Source: Marsupella aquatica (Eukaryota > Marchantiophyta). Taken from it: 64,000 nt of DNA. The position numbers and the translations under genes are program-made. The notes under the pieces were generated by a model that saw nothing but the letters and a program-made list of their open reading frames with translations, did not search any database and was not told the origin of the DNA. The stretch spans positions 6,820,001 through 6,884,000 of the forward strand of contig OZ316893.1 in NCBI GenBank assembly GCA_973895155.1, written 5' to 3'. This document shows positions 31,529 to 42,939 of this stretch, in pieces (within the stretch, counting starts at the first letter, position 1; the number at the start of each line of letters is the position of its first letter).

Positions 31529-33166
31529 GCAATCAGTGCCTATCTTTCTCTGTAAGGGTGATCTGCCTTCAAAAAATGACGATGGCCCATGTATATCACT
31601 TTCTGCAGGGCTCTGGAGTACCACTGGTGACATTGCGCCCATAGATAGTACAAGCACAATATCCTTTTGTTGTTTGGCCTGATATGATCCCATGAGCTGG
31701 GTAGTCAGCTATAGTCAGAATGACGATGGCTATAAGGATGAATGGGTTTAACCTCCCAAGCCTCTGTAGGACATCATATGTGAGGACTCCTTCCTCCCAA
31801 AGCTTTCTCAATTCCTCCACTAGGGGAGCCAAAAACACATCTAAGTATGCTGGCAGATACAACACTGTCTGGCCCTGGTATCAGTAGGACCATCAGAACA
31901 AAAAATTGCTTTGTAGTCATCCAAGGAGGAAGGTTATAATTCAAAATAGTTACAGGCCAACACAAAAATTTGTTGTTCTTGTCTCCAAATGGGTTGACCC
32001 CATCCAATGACAGCCCAAGTCTGACATTCCTCGGCTCAATAGCAAATTCGGGATACATCTCATCTATGAGTTTCCACTGCCTTGAATCTGCAGCATGTCG
32101 TTGTAGCCCATCATCACTTTTCTTGTCAGTTGCCCAAGTCATCATCTCCAAGATGGCACGGCTTCTGAACATCCGCTGAAGTCTGGGAATGAGTGAAAAA
32201 TGACGAAGTACCTTGGCGGGAACCATAGACTTTCCTGAGTTCCGATACCTGTGCTTCCCACACTTAGGGCATGTCAACGATTCTATATACTCTTTTCTGA
32301 AAAGAACATGCCCATCAGGATAGGCATGGATGGAATCATAGTTCAATCCAAGATTAGATATGCATCTTTTTGCCTCGTACATGTTCTTGGGCAAAATATT
32401 ACCCTCTGGTAGCACAGTTGTTCGCAAGAATACCAACAACTCAGAAACCAAAACATTGGGGACATTGTGGTTGCCGCAAATGTTCAGGAACATGATGACA
32501 AATCCCAGTTTAGAACATTTGCTACTGGGGTACAAAGACTTCTTGCCTTCCTGTATTTGCAGGGGAGAGCCAAACATCACATCATGCCCAGGGGTTTCCT
32601 GCCCTATCTCAAACTCATCAACAGGCTCTTCAACAGGGGGCACTTGCATTTGCAGCCGTATCCTCTTCGTTGTCCAGCCCATCGTGAAATGCATCCAAGT
32701 CTTGGAAGATGTCTCTCACCATCTCTTCCACATGAATTCCTTTGTCATGTGGTGCTGCCTGAGCACCATCCCGTTGGAGAGCTGACAACCCATAGAGACC
32801 AGCTACAACATTTTCAAATGCACTAGGCTGCAGAACCTCACTTGCCCGTCTTGCAGCATTGGCAGCATCAAATTCTAACCTCCACTCCTCGTCGGAAGAA
32901 TCTTCCTCTACAGGATCATTCCAAACTCGATGTCGTGGATCTCTTCCATGAACCGTGATATGCCGCCAAACCTCATTCAGACCCCTGGTACGGGATCCTT
33001 GGCAGATTGCACAAGGACATCCAATCCTACTGGCTCTTGAAAGTCTGGTTCGTAACCTTTCACGCTGCCAAAGCTTATTATCATGGCGTGATATCCTTGT
33101 GGGATGATGCAAAGGCAGTCCCTGTGCCCTGGGCTGGGTCTGGGGAGGGTGGTGACCAGGGTGCAT
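31529..33166 (-). pseudogene. TNP2-type CACTA transposase, truncated and frameshifted
   Basis: Starts with the transposase-associated zinc motif region (CPCAICQG), then an acidic linker, then the Transposase_21 domain: NICGNHNVPNV, LPKNMYEAKR, VLRHFSLIPRLQRMF, RLGLSLDGVNPFGDKNN, YNLPPWMTTKQFF, IADYPAHGIISGQTTKGY. Frameshifts lie near 32650 and near 31865, and the gene is cut at 31529 by the gypsy LTR, losing the DUF4218 and DUF4216 parts. Homologous to the plus-strand gene at 56096. Confidence 0.9.
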
Positions 33167-33516
33167 TGTAATAGGCTGGGAGCTCTGTAGTCATGGACAA
33201 CAATGAACAAGGATGCCTAATGGTGGTATTTGTGTTCCATATATCCCTAACTGTATCTGCCAATGAAAAGAGTTAACATAACGTGTACTAAATTCTCACA
33301 AACCCTAAACCACCCCAAAAGAAAAAACCAGGTTCGCGAGTAGTGTACCTATTGTCAAGTGAATGACACAAAATTCCTAAATATTGGAGGGTGTCACCAC
33401 CTCCTCCGCTGTCCTCAAATGTACCGCCTCTGCATGTACACCCATGACCATATCAGAGTCCAATCATGTATAGTCACAGGCACGGGTGTGAGATCGGTAT
33501 CAGATATCTCACCTTA

Positions 33517-34044
33517 TTACCAGGTGAGATATGGGTACCAACCCTGTTCTCGATGCCACTCAGACCTCAGGTACTCAGGCATGTACATTAAATCATCAAG
33601 GTCTAAACCTTGCTCATGCCATGGGGGTCTTGCATCCGTGCCTACAAGCAGTGGATGCAGTGCCCTCCACTGGGGGCAAGTTGCTACCAAGTCCCTCCAC
33701 CATGTATTAATTTGTCTATATTTGCAGATATCTTGTGCACAGGACACCACAAGAACCCTCGGCCAGACATGTGAAAGAACTATATCATCTGCCAAATCAG
33801 GCAACAAGGAACCACCTACAACATCGGGCTTGTCTAACTCATCTGCTGAAAAGTAGATGTCCACTTCGGACTGTGCATCCTCATTCATGATAGATTCAGC
33901 GTCTCTTGCATCCTTGGGCGGTGCCAAGAAATGTTTTAGCACCAACCCATGCAGGAGAGTCCTAACTGTGGCCAGCCATATGGCAACCCAGAGGAGGAGC
34001 CGTAATAGCGCCTGTTGATCTAGGAAAGGCAACATACCCACCAA
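33517..34044 (-). CDS. F-box-like CACTA cargo protein (minus copy)
   Basis: About 170 residues. A segment LLPDLADDIVLSHVW followed about 20 residues later by YRQINTWWRDLVATCPQWRAL follows the pattern of an F-box (LP-D----I----- then C---W--L). F-boxes join target proteins to SCF ubiquitin ligases. N-terminus hydrophobic (LLRLLLWVAIWLATV). Ends HREQGWYPYLTW, longer than the plus copy, which has a stop at that Arg. The first true ATG is about 34032. Conserved between copies, so probably real. F-box identity is tentative. Confidence 0.5.
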   Translation of the reverse strand: MVGMLPFLDQQALLRLLLWVAIWLATVRTLLHGLVLKHFLAPPKDARDAESIMNEDAQSEVDIYFSADELDKPDVVGGSLLPDLADDIVLSHVWPRVLVVSCAQDICKYRQINTWWRDLVATCPQWRALHPLLVGTDARPPWHEQGLDLDDLMYMPEYLRSEWHREQGWYPYLTW

Positions 34045-34331
34045 ATTCTACCGCCGAGATTTAAGCCCACCCAGTACGTTTACAGAGACACCCCCAGGCA
34101 GCAGGAAACAACAATCCGCCAACAGTAAAATAAGCCCAACTGCCACCAACCATAACAAGGTACATTAGTTCAAAGATCACATTTATTTCAATGATCTGAT
34201 TTATACAAAAAAACTTGTGTCCAAACTGATGCTACTACTCCTCACTCTGATTCAGAATCGCTAATGACCCATTCCTCACTTGTTATCTCATAGTCCTCTC
34301 TGTAAGGATCCTGACCCTTCCGTGGCCAGGC

Positions 34332-35116
34332 CTAAAAAAGATCATAGTCCATTGGGTTTTGACGCTTCCCAGCTACTACTGATTCCACAAGCCAAGCATA
34401 TGAAACCACAAACACATTATGGGACATGACATAATTTAAGCGAATGTCTCCCTTCCCAAGCTTGCGGCAGGCTTTGGGATATGACATAGTAATGACATGA
34501 GTGGTGTCCTCTGTTATATTCTCCTCCACTATCCCACCTAGGTCAAGCACTGTGGACTTGTACACTTTGCACTTAACCTCTCCAATTCCTGCCTCCACAA
34601 ATACCATGCTCAGCCCTTTCAGAATGGGGGTTGGTTGCTTCGTCTCCTCAGCCAACATACTCTTCAGCCTTGTAGACCTCTGTCCTTTGTTGAGTACAGG
34701 TCCATATTGGAGATCAGTAAGCCGTGCCTTTGCTTCCCAGACTTCTTGTTCAGCCCAAGCTGATGCAGTAGCTTCTTCATCCTCCCAAGCTCATATTGCT
34801 CAGTATCCTGTACAATCTTATGTGCTATGGAATCTGTGATCCAAGAGGCCTCAACTACTTTTAGGCCTTGCTTAGTAATTGCAGAATTCATGTAGGACCA
34901 TGACCACTTCTTTATCACTGATAGCCATGTCCCTGCAACAACATGTGTAGTCTCTGGAGTGATGTCCTGAACTACAGTGCCATGGAGCTCAGAGAATCGT
35001 TTCTATATAGTTGGCCAATGCACTTTGGTCAACCCATGCTGGCCATGGACCAAAATGGCTCTGACCCCTATAAACACTGCTGGATGGTCACACTTTCTAT
35101 GTTTCCCAGGCTCCAT
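34332..35116 (-). pseudogene. Tandem-BRCT CACTA cargo protein (minus copy), damaged
   Basis: From ATG 35116 (MEPGKHRK), collinear with the plus copy. The first BRCT-like unit has TTHVVAGTW and KVVEASWITDSI; the second has LSMVFVEAGIGE, LDLGGIVEENITED, THVITMSY and VSYAWLVESVVAGKRQN. Lesions: an in-frame TAG where the plus copy has CAA (near 35005) and a 1-bp loss near 34790 that shifts frame between the two units. BRCT domains bind phosphoproteins in DNA-damage signalling. Confidence 0.8.
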
Positions 35117-35708
35117 GTACACACACCCTACATGATGATAGTGAATTTTGGAAGAATGGGTTCACCTGACAATACAAGGACAACAAAATTCCTGCTTTTT
35201 GAGTTGATCTGGCCCACTGGTGCTCAGGTCCGATTTTGATAGGTACAAGGGATATGTGAACAATACGTACTAGGCACCTGCATGGATGCAGGACATTGTT
35301 TGAATATATACTACAAAATCCATATCGAAGGTGAAATGAAGTGCAACCAACTTGTCATGGCACATACATATTTTGTTGTAAAGGAGGATACGTTCAATGA
35401 CAAAATTATAGGGCAATTTGATTAATTGCATGCCTGATAATTTATACGCTTACAACTTAGAAGTCCTGTTTTAATTTAGCAGTCTGATGAAAGTGTTTAT
35501 GAAAATGACCACTCAGCCTAAATACTTCCAGGAAGGCTTGTAAGGACAAGTTTTTATAGGCATGTACCCAACCACTGATGCCAGAGCACAAGATAAGTGC
35601 TGCCTATATAAACTTGCCTACCCAACTCCTTTTCAAAATTGGAATCTCTGCAATCTCAAAAAATAGTACATCCACATCAGGTGCACTGTGCATGTACAAT
35701 GTTCAGCT

Positions 35709-36386
35709 TCACAGCCAAGATATGTGATCTCTCACAGGAGTGCGCGAGGTAGGATCAATGGCATGGCGATGACAATAAAATATCCATCGATCAACACCAT
35801 GTGCAGAGTGATCATAGATTTCTCTGTCACAAGCATAACCCTTTGCTTGACGATCTTTCAGGCAATGATAGTGCCACATGGTGGGACACCTAGCACAGTG
35901 GACTATGTCAATCCAGTACTCATGATCATGCTCACCACATGCCTTGCACCTATGAAGTGGGCAAGCTGTGGCATGAGCAGGCAAACACTCAAAACAGAAA
36001 AATCTCACACAAAAACGGTCTGGACATTTCCTAACAATTGTTGGGGCATCAACAGAGCCCTCATAGGACCCCAACTTTCCACACTATGCACACTTAGCCT
36101 GCTTCTCCAAACAATCAATGCACATCCAATCTCCCTGGTGTGTTGACGGGAGGCCCACCCCTGGACAGTTGTTTTCTGCAGCAAGGTCAGACTCCGGGTT
36201 GAGGTGGAAATGCCTCATGCAAGGGCCCTCACAAATGACCAGGCCCCCACCATCGTCACAAATGGCACAACAATGAGCTGCCTTCTGGAAAATCTGACTT
36301 GCAGAGAAGTTAGCATCTGCCCCAAGTACAATTGTGTTTCTCACCTCTGTCACACGCTTTTTGGCTTGAATTTTAGGTCGTGCCAT
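35709..36386 (-). pseudogene. EDM2-like multi-PHD CACTA cargo protein (minus copy), one nonsense codon
   Basis: ATG 36386 (MARPKIQAKKR). Collinear with the plus copy: CAICDDGGGLVICEG, CMRHFH, WMCIDC, then TAG at 36084-36086 where the plus copy has CAG (CAQCGKLG), then CPLHRCKACGEHD, CARCPTMWHYHCL, WIFYCHRHAID and PVRDHI. Apart from that stop the frame is intact, and the plus copy's own stop (53040) is absent here. So the ancestral gene was open over its whole length. Confidence 0.85.
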
Positions 36387-36398
36387 GCCTGCGCATGA

Positions 36399-36542
36399 GA
36401 TAGACTCTACAATTTAGCAGACTGCATAGAAAGTAATATATATTTAGCATTTAAGATACAAAGGCATTTAGATAGACTCTACAATTTAGCAGACTGCATA
36501 GAAAGTAAAATATATTTAGCATTTAAGGTACAAAGACATTTG
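36399..36542. repeat. 72-bp tandem duplication at the copia insertion edge
   Basis: Two units, 36399-36470 and 36471-36542, with a TAGACTCTACAATTTAGCAG phrase 72 bases apart and only a few differences. The second unit ends where the copia 5' LTR begins. Confidence 0.85.
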
Positions 36543-36706
36543 TGTTGTAACCATTTACTCTAGACCATGGTTAACCCCTAACCCTATCCTGAAGGGGTAA
36601 CATGGGTTAACACCAACCCCAACATGTAACCCTATGGTGACTATATAAGTCACACCCATAATGGAACACAACAGTGAGTTGCAAGTCTCTCCATTGTCAC
36701 ACAACA
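36543..36706 (+). repeat. Copia 5' LTR
   Basis: 164 bp, identical by eye to the 3' LTR. Contains TATATAA at 36642-36648, a likely promoter element, about 60 bp before the LTR end. Confidence 0.95.
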
Positions 36707-37160
36707 CGTTATCAGCGCGATAGCATCTAAATTTTTTTTCAGTTTGGAGTTAAGGTAGGATAATTGGAGTACGGCTTTCAGACAAAGAAATTGACTTCCA
36801 ATGTTGCGTTTTTAGCCCCACCCCACATCAGTAACTGCCACCGATTCAAATCACACCATAATTTAAACTTCGGATCCTCTGAATAGTCCACGAATCCTTA
36901 CGGAAAACACACAATCCGTATATAATTGATTAGTGACACTATCGGAGAGGCATGAATCACTTTGAAATAGTGTTTTCCCGTTCAAATTCGACTCAATTTT
37001 TTTTATATCTTATTGTTCCGCCACGGAAATCCTGAGTTTCTTTTATCGCCAAGGAAAATCCCGTGGATAAAAAGGCACGAGTGATTGAAGTAATTGAGAA
37101 CGACATAGATTTGATATTAATCAGAACGCGGACAGTGATTTGTTACAGATTTGAGATACT

Positions 37161-40100
37161 ATGGCCACCCTGGAGAAATTACACTTTCCAGCCCTATTGG
37201 CAGATGGCAATAATTACTTAACCTGGTCAATAGATGTAGAGACCTACTTCGCATCAATACAACTAGAGGATACATTAATTACTGATGACAATTTAACATT
37301 GCAACAGAAGGCCAAAGCTGTATTTCTACTTAGACAGCATTTGACACCATCACTGAAGACACAATATATGAGTGATCTTAATCCCCGTCTATTATGGGAC
37401 AAATTAAAAGCTCGATTTGACCATATGCGAGAGGTCTGGCTCCCAGAAGCCCGCAGGGATTGGTTTAATCTACGTGTCATGGATCATACTTCTATAGCAA
37501 ATTATAATAGTTCTCTATTTCGTATTACATCTCAATTGGAGATGTGTGGCCACCCAGTTGCAGACTTAGACAAAATCGATAAAACGTTGAGTACTTTCCC
37601 AGAGGCCAACATCGCCTTGGGAACTCAATACAAGAATATGCAATTCACAACTTATTCTAACTTAATTGCACATCTCCTAGTAGAGGAGAAACAACAAATT
37701 GTCTCTCTACAGAATGCAAGGAAACGACCACCAGGCACTGCACCAATACCACGGAAACCAGAAATTAATTACAATGCCCCAGAAGACCAACAACGAAATA
37801 TAAGAGGCCGGGGTACACAAAGAGGTGGATATAGAGGACGAGGTCGCAACTCAAATTATAGTGGAAGGGGAAATCAGTATGAAAATACCAGAGGTCGAGG
37901 CAGCAGAAGCCGTGGCCGGGGTAGAGGAAGAGGACGCGGCAGAGGTCACGCCCAATCATCTGACAACACACGAGAAGACCGAATGTGTTATAGATGTGGA
38001 AAAATTGGCCACCTAAAGAAAGACTGCTGGGCTTCTGACCAAGCGGCTAAGAGGCACTCAGAAGCAAGAGCTAAGTTAAAGCAAAATCCAGATGGCAACT
38101 ATATGGAATTGGAAGAGGAGCTACCATCTTATCGAGAAGAAACTGATATGATAGACCAATCCAACGCTGAAGCTCATCTGGTGACAGCAGAGCCACCATA
38201 TCCCTCCTCCAACGATCCCAATTTAGGTATCATTGATAGTGGGACATCCCACACTATCCTAAAAGATAGGAGTTATTTCCAAGACATCACTCCATCTGCC
38301 AGGGTAATGACAACCATATCAGGTACGAATAAGATTGAGGAAGGAACAGGAAAGGCTACTGTCAAATTTCCCCAAGGAACAGTCATTAACATCGAAGCAG
38401 CTATCTTTGCACCAAAAGCTACTCGAAATTTGATTAGCTTCAAAGACGTTGTTGCTAATAATTATCAACTCCGCACAGCAATGCTCCAGCAGAAACCTAC
38501 TTTGCAAATAGTAGCCATGACCACAGATGGAATTCAAATCAAAGAGATACTACCTCTAATACCCCCGGGTTTATATACAGCCCCAATAATAGCGAACTAT
38601 GCCACAGCAGAATCAAATAATCTTACATACCTCTGGCACTGTCGACTGGGGCACCCGGGAATAAATATGTACCGTCGCATCATCAATGACTCACGAGGAA
38701 TCCCTAAAGGAGTGCGTCCATCTATAAATCATAAGCAATGTCTGGCATGTTCTCAGGGGAAGCTGAGTACACGCCCAGCTACACAAAAGACCATCTATAC
38801 TATCCCTAAATTCCTGGAACGTCTAAATGCTGATGTCTGCGGGCCAATACACCCTCCAAGTGGGCCTTTCAGATATTTTTTAGCCATTGTAGACTCTTCA
38901 ACTAAATGGCTCCAAGTTTCATTAATTTCTACTCGTAACCTGGTCTTTGCCAGAATCTTAGCCAACTTATTAAAACTTCGAGTACAATTCCCAGATTGTC
39001 CAATTAAGAAATTGCGAGTGGACGGGGCAGGGGAATTTACCTCCAGAGCATTTGACGACTTCTGTATGACAGCGGGGATCGACATTGAATACTCAGTTCC
39101 TTACGTCCATTTCCAGAACGGCATAGCAGAGTCAGTCATAAAAAGGATTCAAATGATAACAAGGCCACTTCTATTGAACTCTAAACTACCACCTTCAGCA
39201 TGGGGACACGCTGTCCTCCATGCAACAACTTTGCTTAAGTATCGGCCGTCAGCATTTAATACTAAAACCCCTCATCACCTTGCATTCGGTTTACCCCCTG
39301 ATCTTTCACACATTAGAGTATTCGGATGTAAAGTGATGGTACCCATCCTTGGGCCACATCGATCCAAACTTGGCCCACAGAGAAGAGAAGGTATTTATAT
39401 TGGCCATGACTCCTCGTCTATTATCCGCTATCTGGAACCTAGCACAGCTGATGTATTTAAAGCAAGACACGCTGACTGCCATTTCTATGAGGAAATTTTC
39501 CCCTCATTACTTAAGGCGCCAACTACATCACACGACATAACACCAGTACAGCTCAATTGGAATAGCAGAAATCTACTCAATCAAGATCCAAGAACTCAAA
39601 GTGCAGACGAGGAGGTAAGGCGCTTATTACATCTCCACGAAATGTTGGAAAAGATTCCTGACGCTTTCAATGACGCAGCAAATGTGACCAGATCACATGT
39701 TGAAGCAGTCAATACCCCAGCTCGGATTCAGCTGCTACCAACTCAAGCAAAGGAAACCTTACCTAAGGCGAAGAGAGGACGCCCACTAGGATCCACTGAT
39801 TCTCGCCCTCGCCAGAGACGTGCACAAACGGTAAATACTGAAACCACATTTAATCTGGTCAGTATCGAACCAGAGAAAAAGAGGGCACCAGATAATGAAG
39901 AAATGTCTATTCAATACACACACACAGGACACATTTATGCTCGATCAAACACAATAATAGACGAGCAGTTTGCTTATCATATAGCCCAATCCATCTCAAA
40001 TGATACACCTGATCCCTATACAATCAAAGAAGCACAGAAAAGGCCCGATTGGCCACAGTGGAGAGAGGCTATCAATACAGAAATGGACGCATTAATCAAA

Positions 40101-41801
40101 AGACAAGTATTCGGCCCAGTTAAGGTTGTACAACCAAAGAATGACTATACAGATAGTCGTTTTATATTCGTTAGAAAACGCAATGCCCAAGGAGATGTCA
40201 TAAGATATCGAGCAAGGCTTGTAGCGAAAGGCTACACCCAAATCCCTGGAAGGGATTACGATTTAACCTATTCGCCAGTTATGGATGTAACTACCTTTAG
40301 GTACTTAATATCTTTTTCAAGAAAGCATAAACTCAAAAACATACTCATGGACGTGGTAACTGCGTACCTATATGGAGTCTTAGACTCCGAAATATATATG
40401 AAAGCTCCAAAGGAATTGCTCGAAAGAGTGGTAGAGCACATCCAGGGGAAGAATATACATACCCTAAGTCAGGACATGAAGTCGGGACTTCGACAGATTG
40501 TCCCTGATGATGACATTAAAGGCCTAGTGTTGAGCAGTGGCAACACACTCAAAGAACCACTCCAGTACCCAGGTAAATATGGGACTGGACAGCAGGCATT
40601 TGCTGTGCAAGTCCTTAAATCAATAAACGGACTGAAACAGAGCGGACGCATCTGGTATCAGACATTCAAAACTAAGATGCAGACTCTTGGCTTTATAAAT
40701 GACGACCTCGCCCCTTGCATTTTTATAAAACACCTAGCACCTGAGTTCGTGATATTAGCACTATATGTTGATGACGTCAATCTGTTCGGCACCCCCAAGC
40801 TATTAAAGCAGACTATTAATACAATGAAGGGCATCTTCGAAATGAAAGAACTGGGAGAACCGACGTATTACCTCGGTCTACAGTTCGACCACCTGCCACA
40901 AGGTATGTTTATTAGTCAATCAACTTACACAAAGAAAATTCTTCGACAGTTTAACATGCAGAATGCTTACTCAGTCTCGACTCCCATGGAGATGCGATCC
41001 CTGGACACCACTAAAGATATGTTTAGAAGGAGACAAGAAAATGAACCACTTCTTGATGCAGACAAGCCTTATTTATCTGCAATCGGAGCTCTCCTCTATC
41101 TGGCGAACAACACCCGTCCCGACATTTCATTTGCAGTGAGTCTCTTGGCACGACATAGCGCCCAACCTACTATTCGCCACTGGAACGGCATCAAACGACT
41201 ATTTCGTTATCTTCAAGGCTCCATGGATATGGGCCTGTATTTTGCCAATGATAACCCGGATGAACTGCAAGGATACGCAGACGCTGGATATCTATCCGAT
41301 CCGCATGACTCGAAATCTCAGACTGGTTATGTCTTCTTGCAAGGCAACACAGCAATATCATGGCGCAGTACAAAACAAACCTTGACTACCACATCGTCCA
41401 ATCATTCAGAAGTAATAGCTCTTTACGAAGCAACAAGAGAAGCGCTATGGCTTCGAAACATCATAAACCACATCCGCAAGAATACTGGTAAGCCACTACT
41501 CACCAAACCGACGATTATCCATGAAGATAACAAAGCTTGCGTGGACCAAATCAATGCAGGATATATGAAGACAGACCGCACGAAGCATATCGACCCAAAA
41601 TTTTTCTTTACCCATGAACAGATAGGGCAGCACATCAATGTGCACTGGAAGAGCTCCCAGGAGAACTGTGCTGATCTATTCACGAAGCCATTACCCGCCA
41701 GCCTCCATCGAAAGCACGTAGCAGCGATCGGCATGACAAGATTGTCGACATTGCGCCCGCCCGTCGACACACAAACGAGAGAAACTCCACAGTTTGAATG
41801 A
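37161..41801 (+). CDS. Copia Gag-Pol polyprotein
   Basis: 1,546 residues, one frame. Gag about 1-300, with an RGG/RGR-rich segment (about 215-265) and CCHC knuckle CYRCGKIGHLKKDC near 276. Protease IDSGTSH near 356. Integrase zinc motif (HCRLGHPG, CLACSQG) near 492-530, and catalytic NADVCGP, VDGAGEF and GIAESV near 556, 619 and 655. RT with ILMDVVTAYLYG near 1063 and YVDD near 1202. RNase H with YADAGY near 1371 and HEDNKA near 1453. Between the RT motifs KAPKELLE and LKSINGLKQSGR there are about 60 extra residues relative to common plant copia RTs. All catalytic residues are present; probably competent. Confidence 0.96.
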   Translation: MATLEKLHFPALLADGNNYLTWSIDVETYFASIQLEDTLITDDNLTLQQKAKAVFLLRQHLTPSLKTQYMSDLNPRLLWDKLKARFDHMREVWLPEARRDWFNLRVMDHTSIANYNSSLFRITSQLEMCGHPVADLDKIDKTLSTFPEANIALGTQYKNMQFTTYSNLIAHLLVEEKQQIVSLQNARKRPPGTAPIPRKPEINYNAPEDQQRNIRGRGTQRGGYRGRGRNSNYSGRGNQYENTRGRGSRSRGRGRGRGRGRGHAQSSDNTREDRMCYRCGKIGHLKKDCWASDQAAKRHSEARAKLKQNPDGNYMELEEELPSYREETDMIDQSNAEAHLVTAEPPYPSSNDPNLGIIDSGTSHTILKDRSYFQDITPSARVMTTISGTNKIEEGTGKATVKFPQGTVINIEAAIFAPKATRNLISFKDVVANNYQLRTAMLQQKPTLQIVAMTTDGIQIKEILPLIPPGLYTAPIIANYATAESNNLTYLWHCRLGHPGINMYRRIINDSRGIPKGVRPSINHKQCLACSQGKLSTRPATQKTIYTIPKFLERLNADVCGPIHPPSGPFRYFLAIVDSSTKWLQVSLISTRNLVFARILANLLKLRVQFPDCPIKKLRVDGAGEFTSRAFDDFCMTAGIDIEYSVPYVHFQNGIAESVIKRIQMITRPLLLNSKLPPSAWGHAVLHATTLLKYRPSAFNTKTPHHLAFGLPPDLSHIRVFGCKVMVPILGPHRSKLGPQRREGIYIGHDSSSIIRYLEPSTADVFKARHADCHFYEEIFPSLLKAPTTSHDITPVQLNWNSRNLLNQDPRTQSADEEVRRLLHLHEMLEKIPDAFNDAANVTRSHVEAVNTPARIQLLPTQAKETLPKAKRGRPLGSTDSRPRQRRAQTVNTETTFNLVSIEPEKKRAPDNEEMSIQYTHTGHIYARSNTIIDEQFAYHIAQSISNDTPDPYTIKEAQKRPDWPQWREAINTEMDALIKRQVFGPVKVVQPKNDYTDSRFIFVRKRNAQGDVIRYRARLVAKGYTQIPGRDYDLTYSPVMDVTTFRYLISFSRKHKLKNILMDVVTAYLYGVLDSEIYMKAPKELLERVVEHIQGKNIHTLSQDMKSGLRQIVPDDDIKGLVLSSGNTLKEPLQYPGKYGTGQQAFAVQVLKSINGLKQSGRIWYQTFKTKMQTLGFINDDLAPCIFIKHLAPEFVILALYVDDVNLFGTPKLLKQTINTMKGIFEMKELGEPTYYLGLQFDHLPQGMFISQSTYTKKILRQFNMQNAYSVSTPMEMRSLDTTKDMFRRRQENEPLLDADKPYLSAIGALLYLANNTRPDISFAVSLLARHSAQPTIRHWNGIKRLFRYLQGSMDMGLYFANDNPDELQGYADAGYLSDPHDSKSQTGYVFLQGNTAISWRSTKQTLTTTSSNHSEVIALYEATREALWLRNIINHIRKNTGKPLLTKPTIIHEDNKACVDQINAGYMKTDRTKHIDPKFFFTHEQIGQHINVHWKSSQENCADLFTKPLPASLHRKHVAAIGMTRLSTLRPPVDTQTRETPQFE

Positions 41802-42163
41802 GCAGCTCGAGCCGACAGACGACAGCCGACTCGACGACGATGCAACCTAAAACTTTCATTCCTGTATACATAGCCAGAATACGATTTCTCATACCAATAC
41901 AAGATAGAATAATTATTATCGTAAACACCCCATTTAAACTAAGGGGAAGTAGTTTTAGTAATAGGGGACCCAAATTAAACTTTACATTTGGACAAATTAT
42001 AAGGTAGACTCACCTTAGTGCAAATTTAAGAAAATCCTACTAATGGTGGCTAGAACCCTTTTTCCTTATGAAGAAAGCAGAAGGTTTTAATGGGGCAGCA
42101 CCAAAAATAAACATAGGGTTAGTAGTGTGGTGATTTTATACCCCTAAACTCTCCAAGGGGAAG

Positions 42164-42327
42164 TGTTGTAACCATTTACTCTAGACCATGGTTAACCCCT
42201 AACCCTATCCTGAAGGGGTAACATGGGTTAACACCAACCCCAACATGTAACCCTATGGTGACTATATAAGTCACACCCATAATGGAACACAACAGTGAGT
42301 TGCAAGTCTCTCCATTGTCACACAACA
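42164..42327 (+). repeat. Copia 3' LTR
   Basis: Preceded by the purine tract CAAGGGGAAG and followed by target duplication ATTTG. Confidence 0.95.
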
Positions 42328-42939
42328 ATTTGCTACTGCAATGAATTGGAATGGCCACACAAGGATGCAGAGCAGCCATACTTTTGGTATGTTGAGCCAA
42401 CACACTCCCCTAATACAATTGCTCCACCAACACCTCAATTTTAATTGTGGCTATGATTCACCAAATGAGATCTGCAACAACATTTCATGCATTTGAATCA
42501 CATACAATAGTCGTGACATGTAAAACATGCATTCTTCAAAGAGGATTGGTATGAAGCAGTGTCATAAGAGTTGAAATGTATACATCCTAAATAAGCTATG
42601 ATAGTGGCTGGGACAAATAAGTGAGGCATAAATCACATTTTACAGGTTATCACATGGCCCATTAATTCATTGAACGTTGCAATGTTCACCAGGTTAAAGC
42701 AGTCATGAAAGTAGTCTTTTCAATAGAGACTTTTGAGCGAGTTTGCTAGCCTCTTAAATTAGGATATTTTGCTTAGTACAGGCATAATAGGATAAGTTAT
42801 GTACTGTTGACCCTAAACCCTGGACCCAAAATTGCTCATACATCAAAATTTTAAGTAAATATCCTCTGTGTTGAAGTTAGAGTGTTAAGCTATAGGTCAA
42901 TGGTATCTGGTCTGTGCATGCGGTGTGACAAGTGGTTCT

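Larger units (their letters stand above)
36543..42327 (+). mobile_element. Intact Ty1/copia LTR retrotransposon
   Basis: LTRs 36543-36706 and 42164-42327 (164 bp each, identical by eye), beginning TGTTGTAACC and ending CACACAACA. Target duplication ATTTG at 36538-36542 and 42328-42332. Primer-binding region TTATCAGCGCGA just after the 5' LTR, resembling the initiator-tRNA-type site of plant copia elements. Purine tract AAGGGGAAG before the 3' LTR. One uninterrupted 1,546-codon polyprotein. A very recent insertion into the minus-oriented CACTA copy. Confidence 0.97.
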
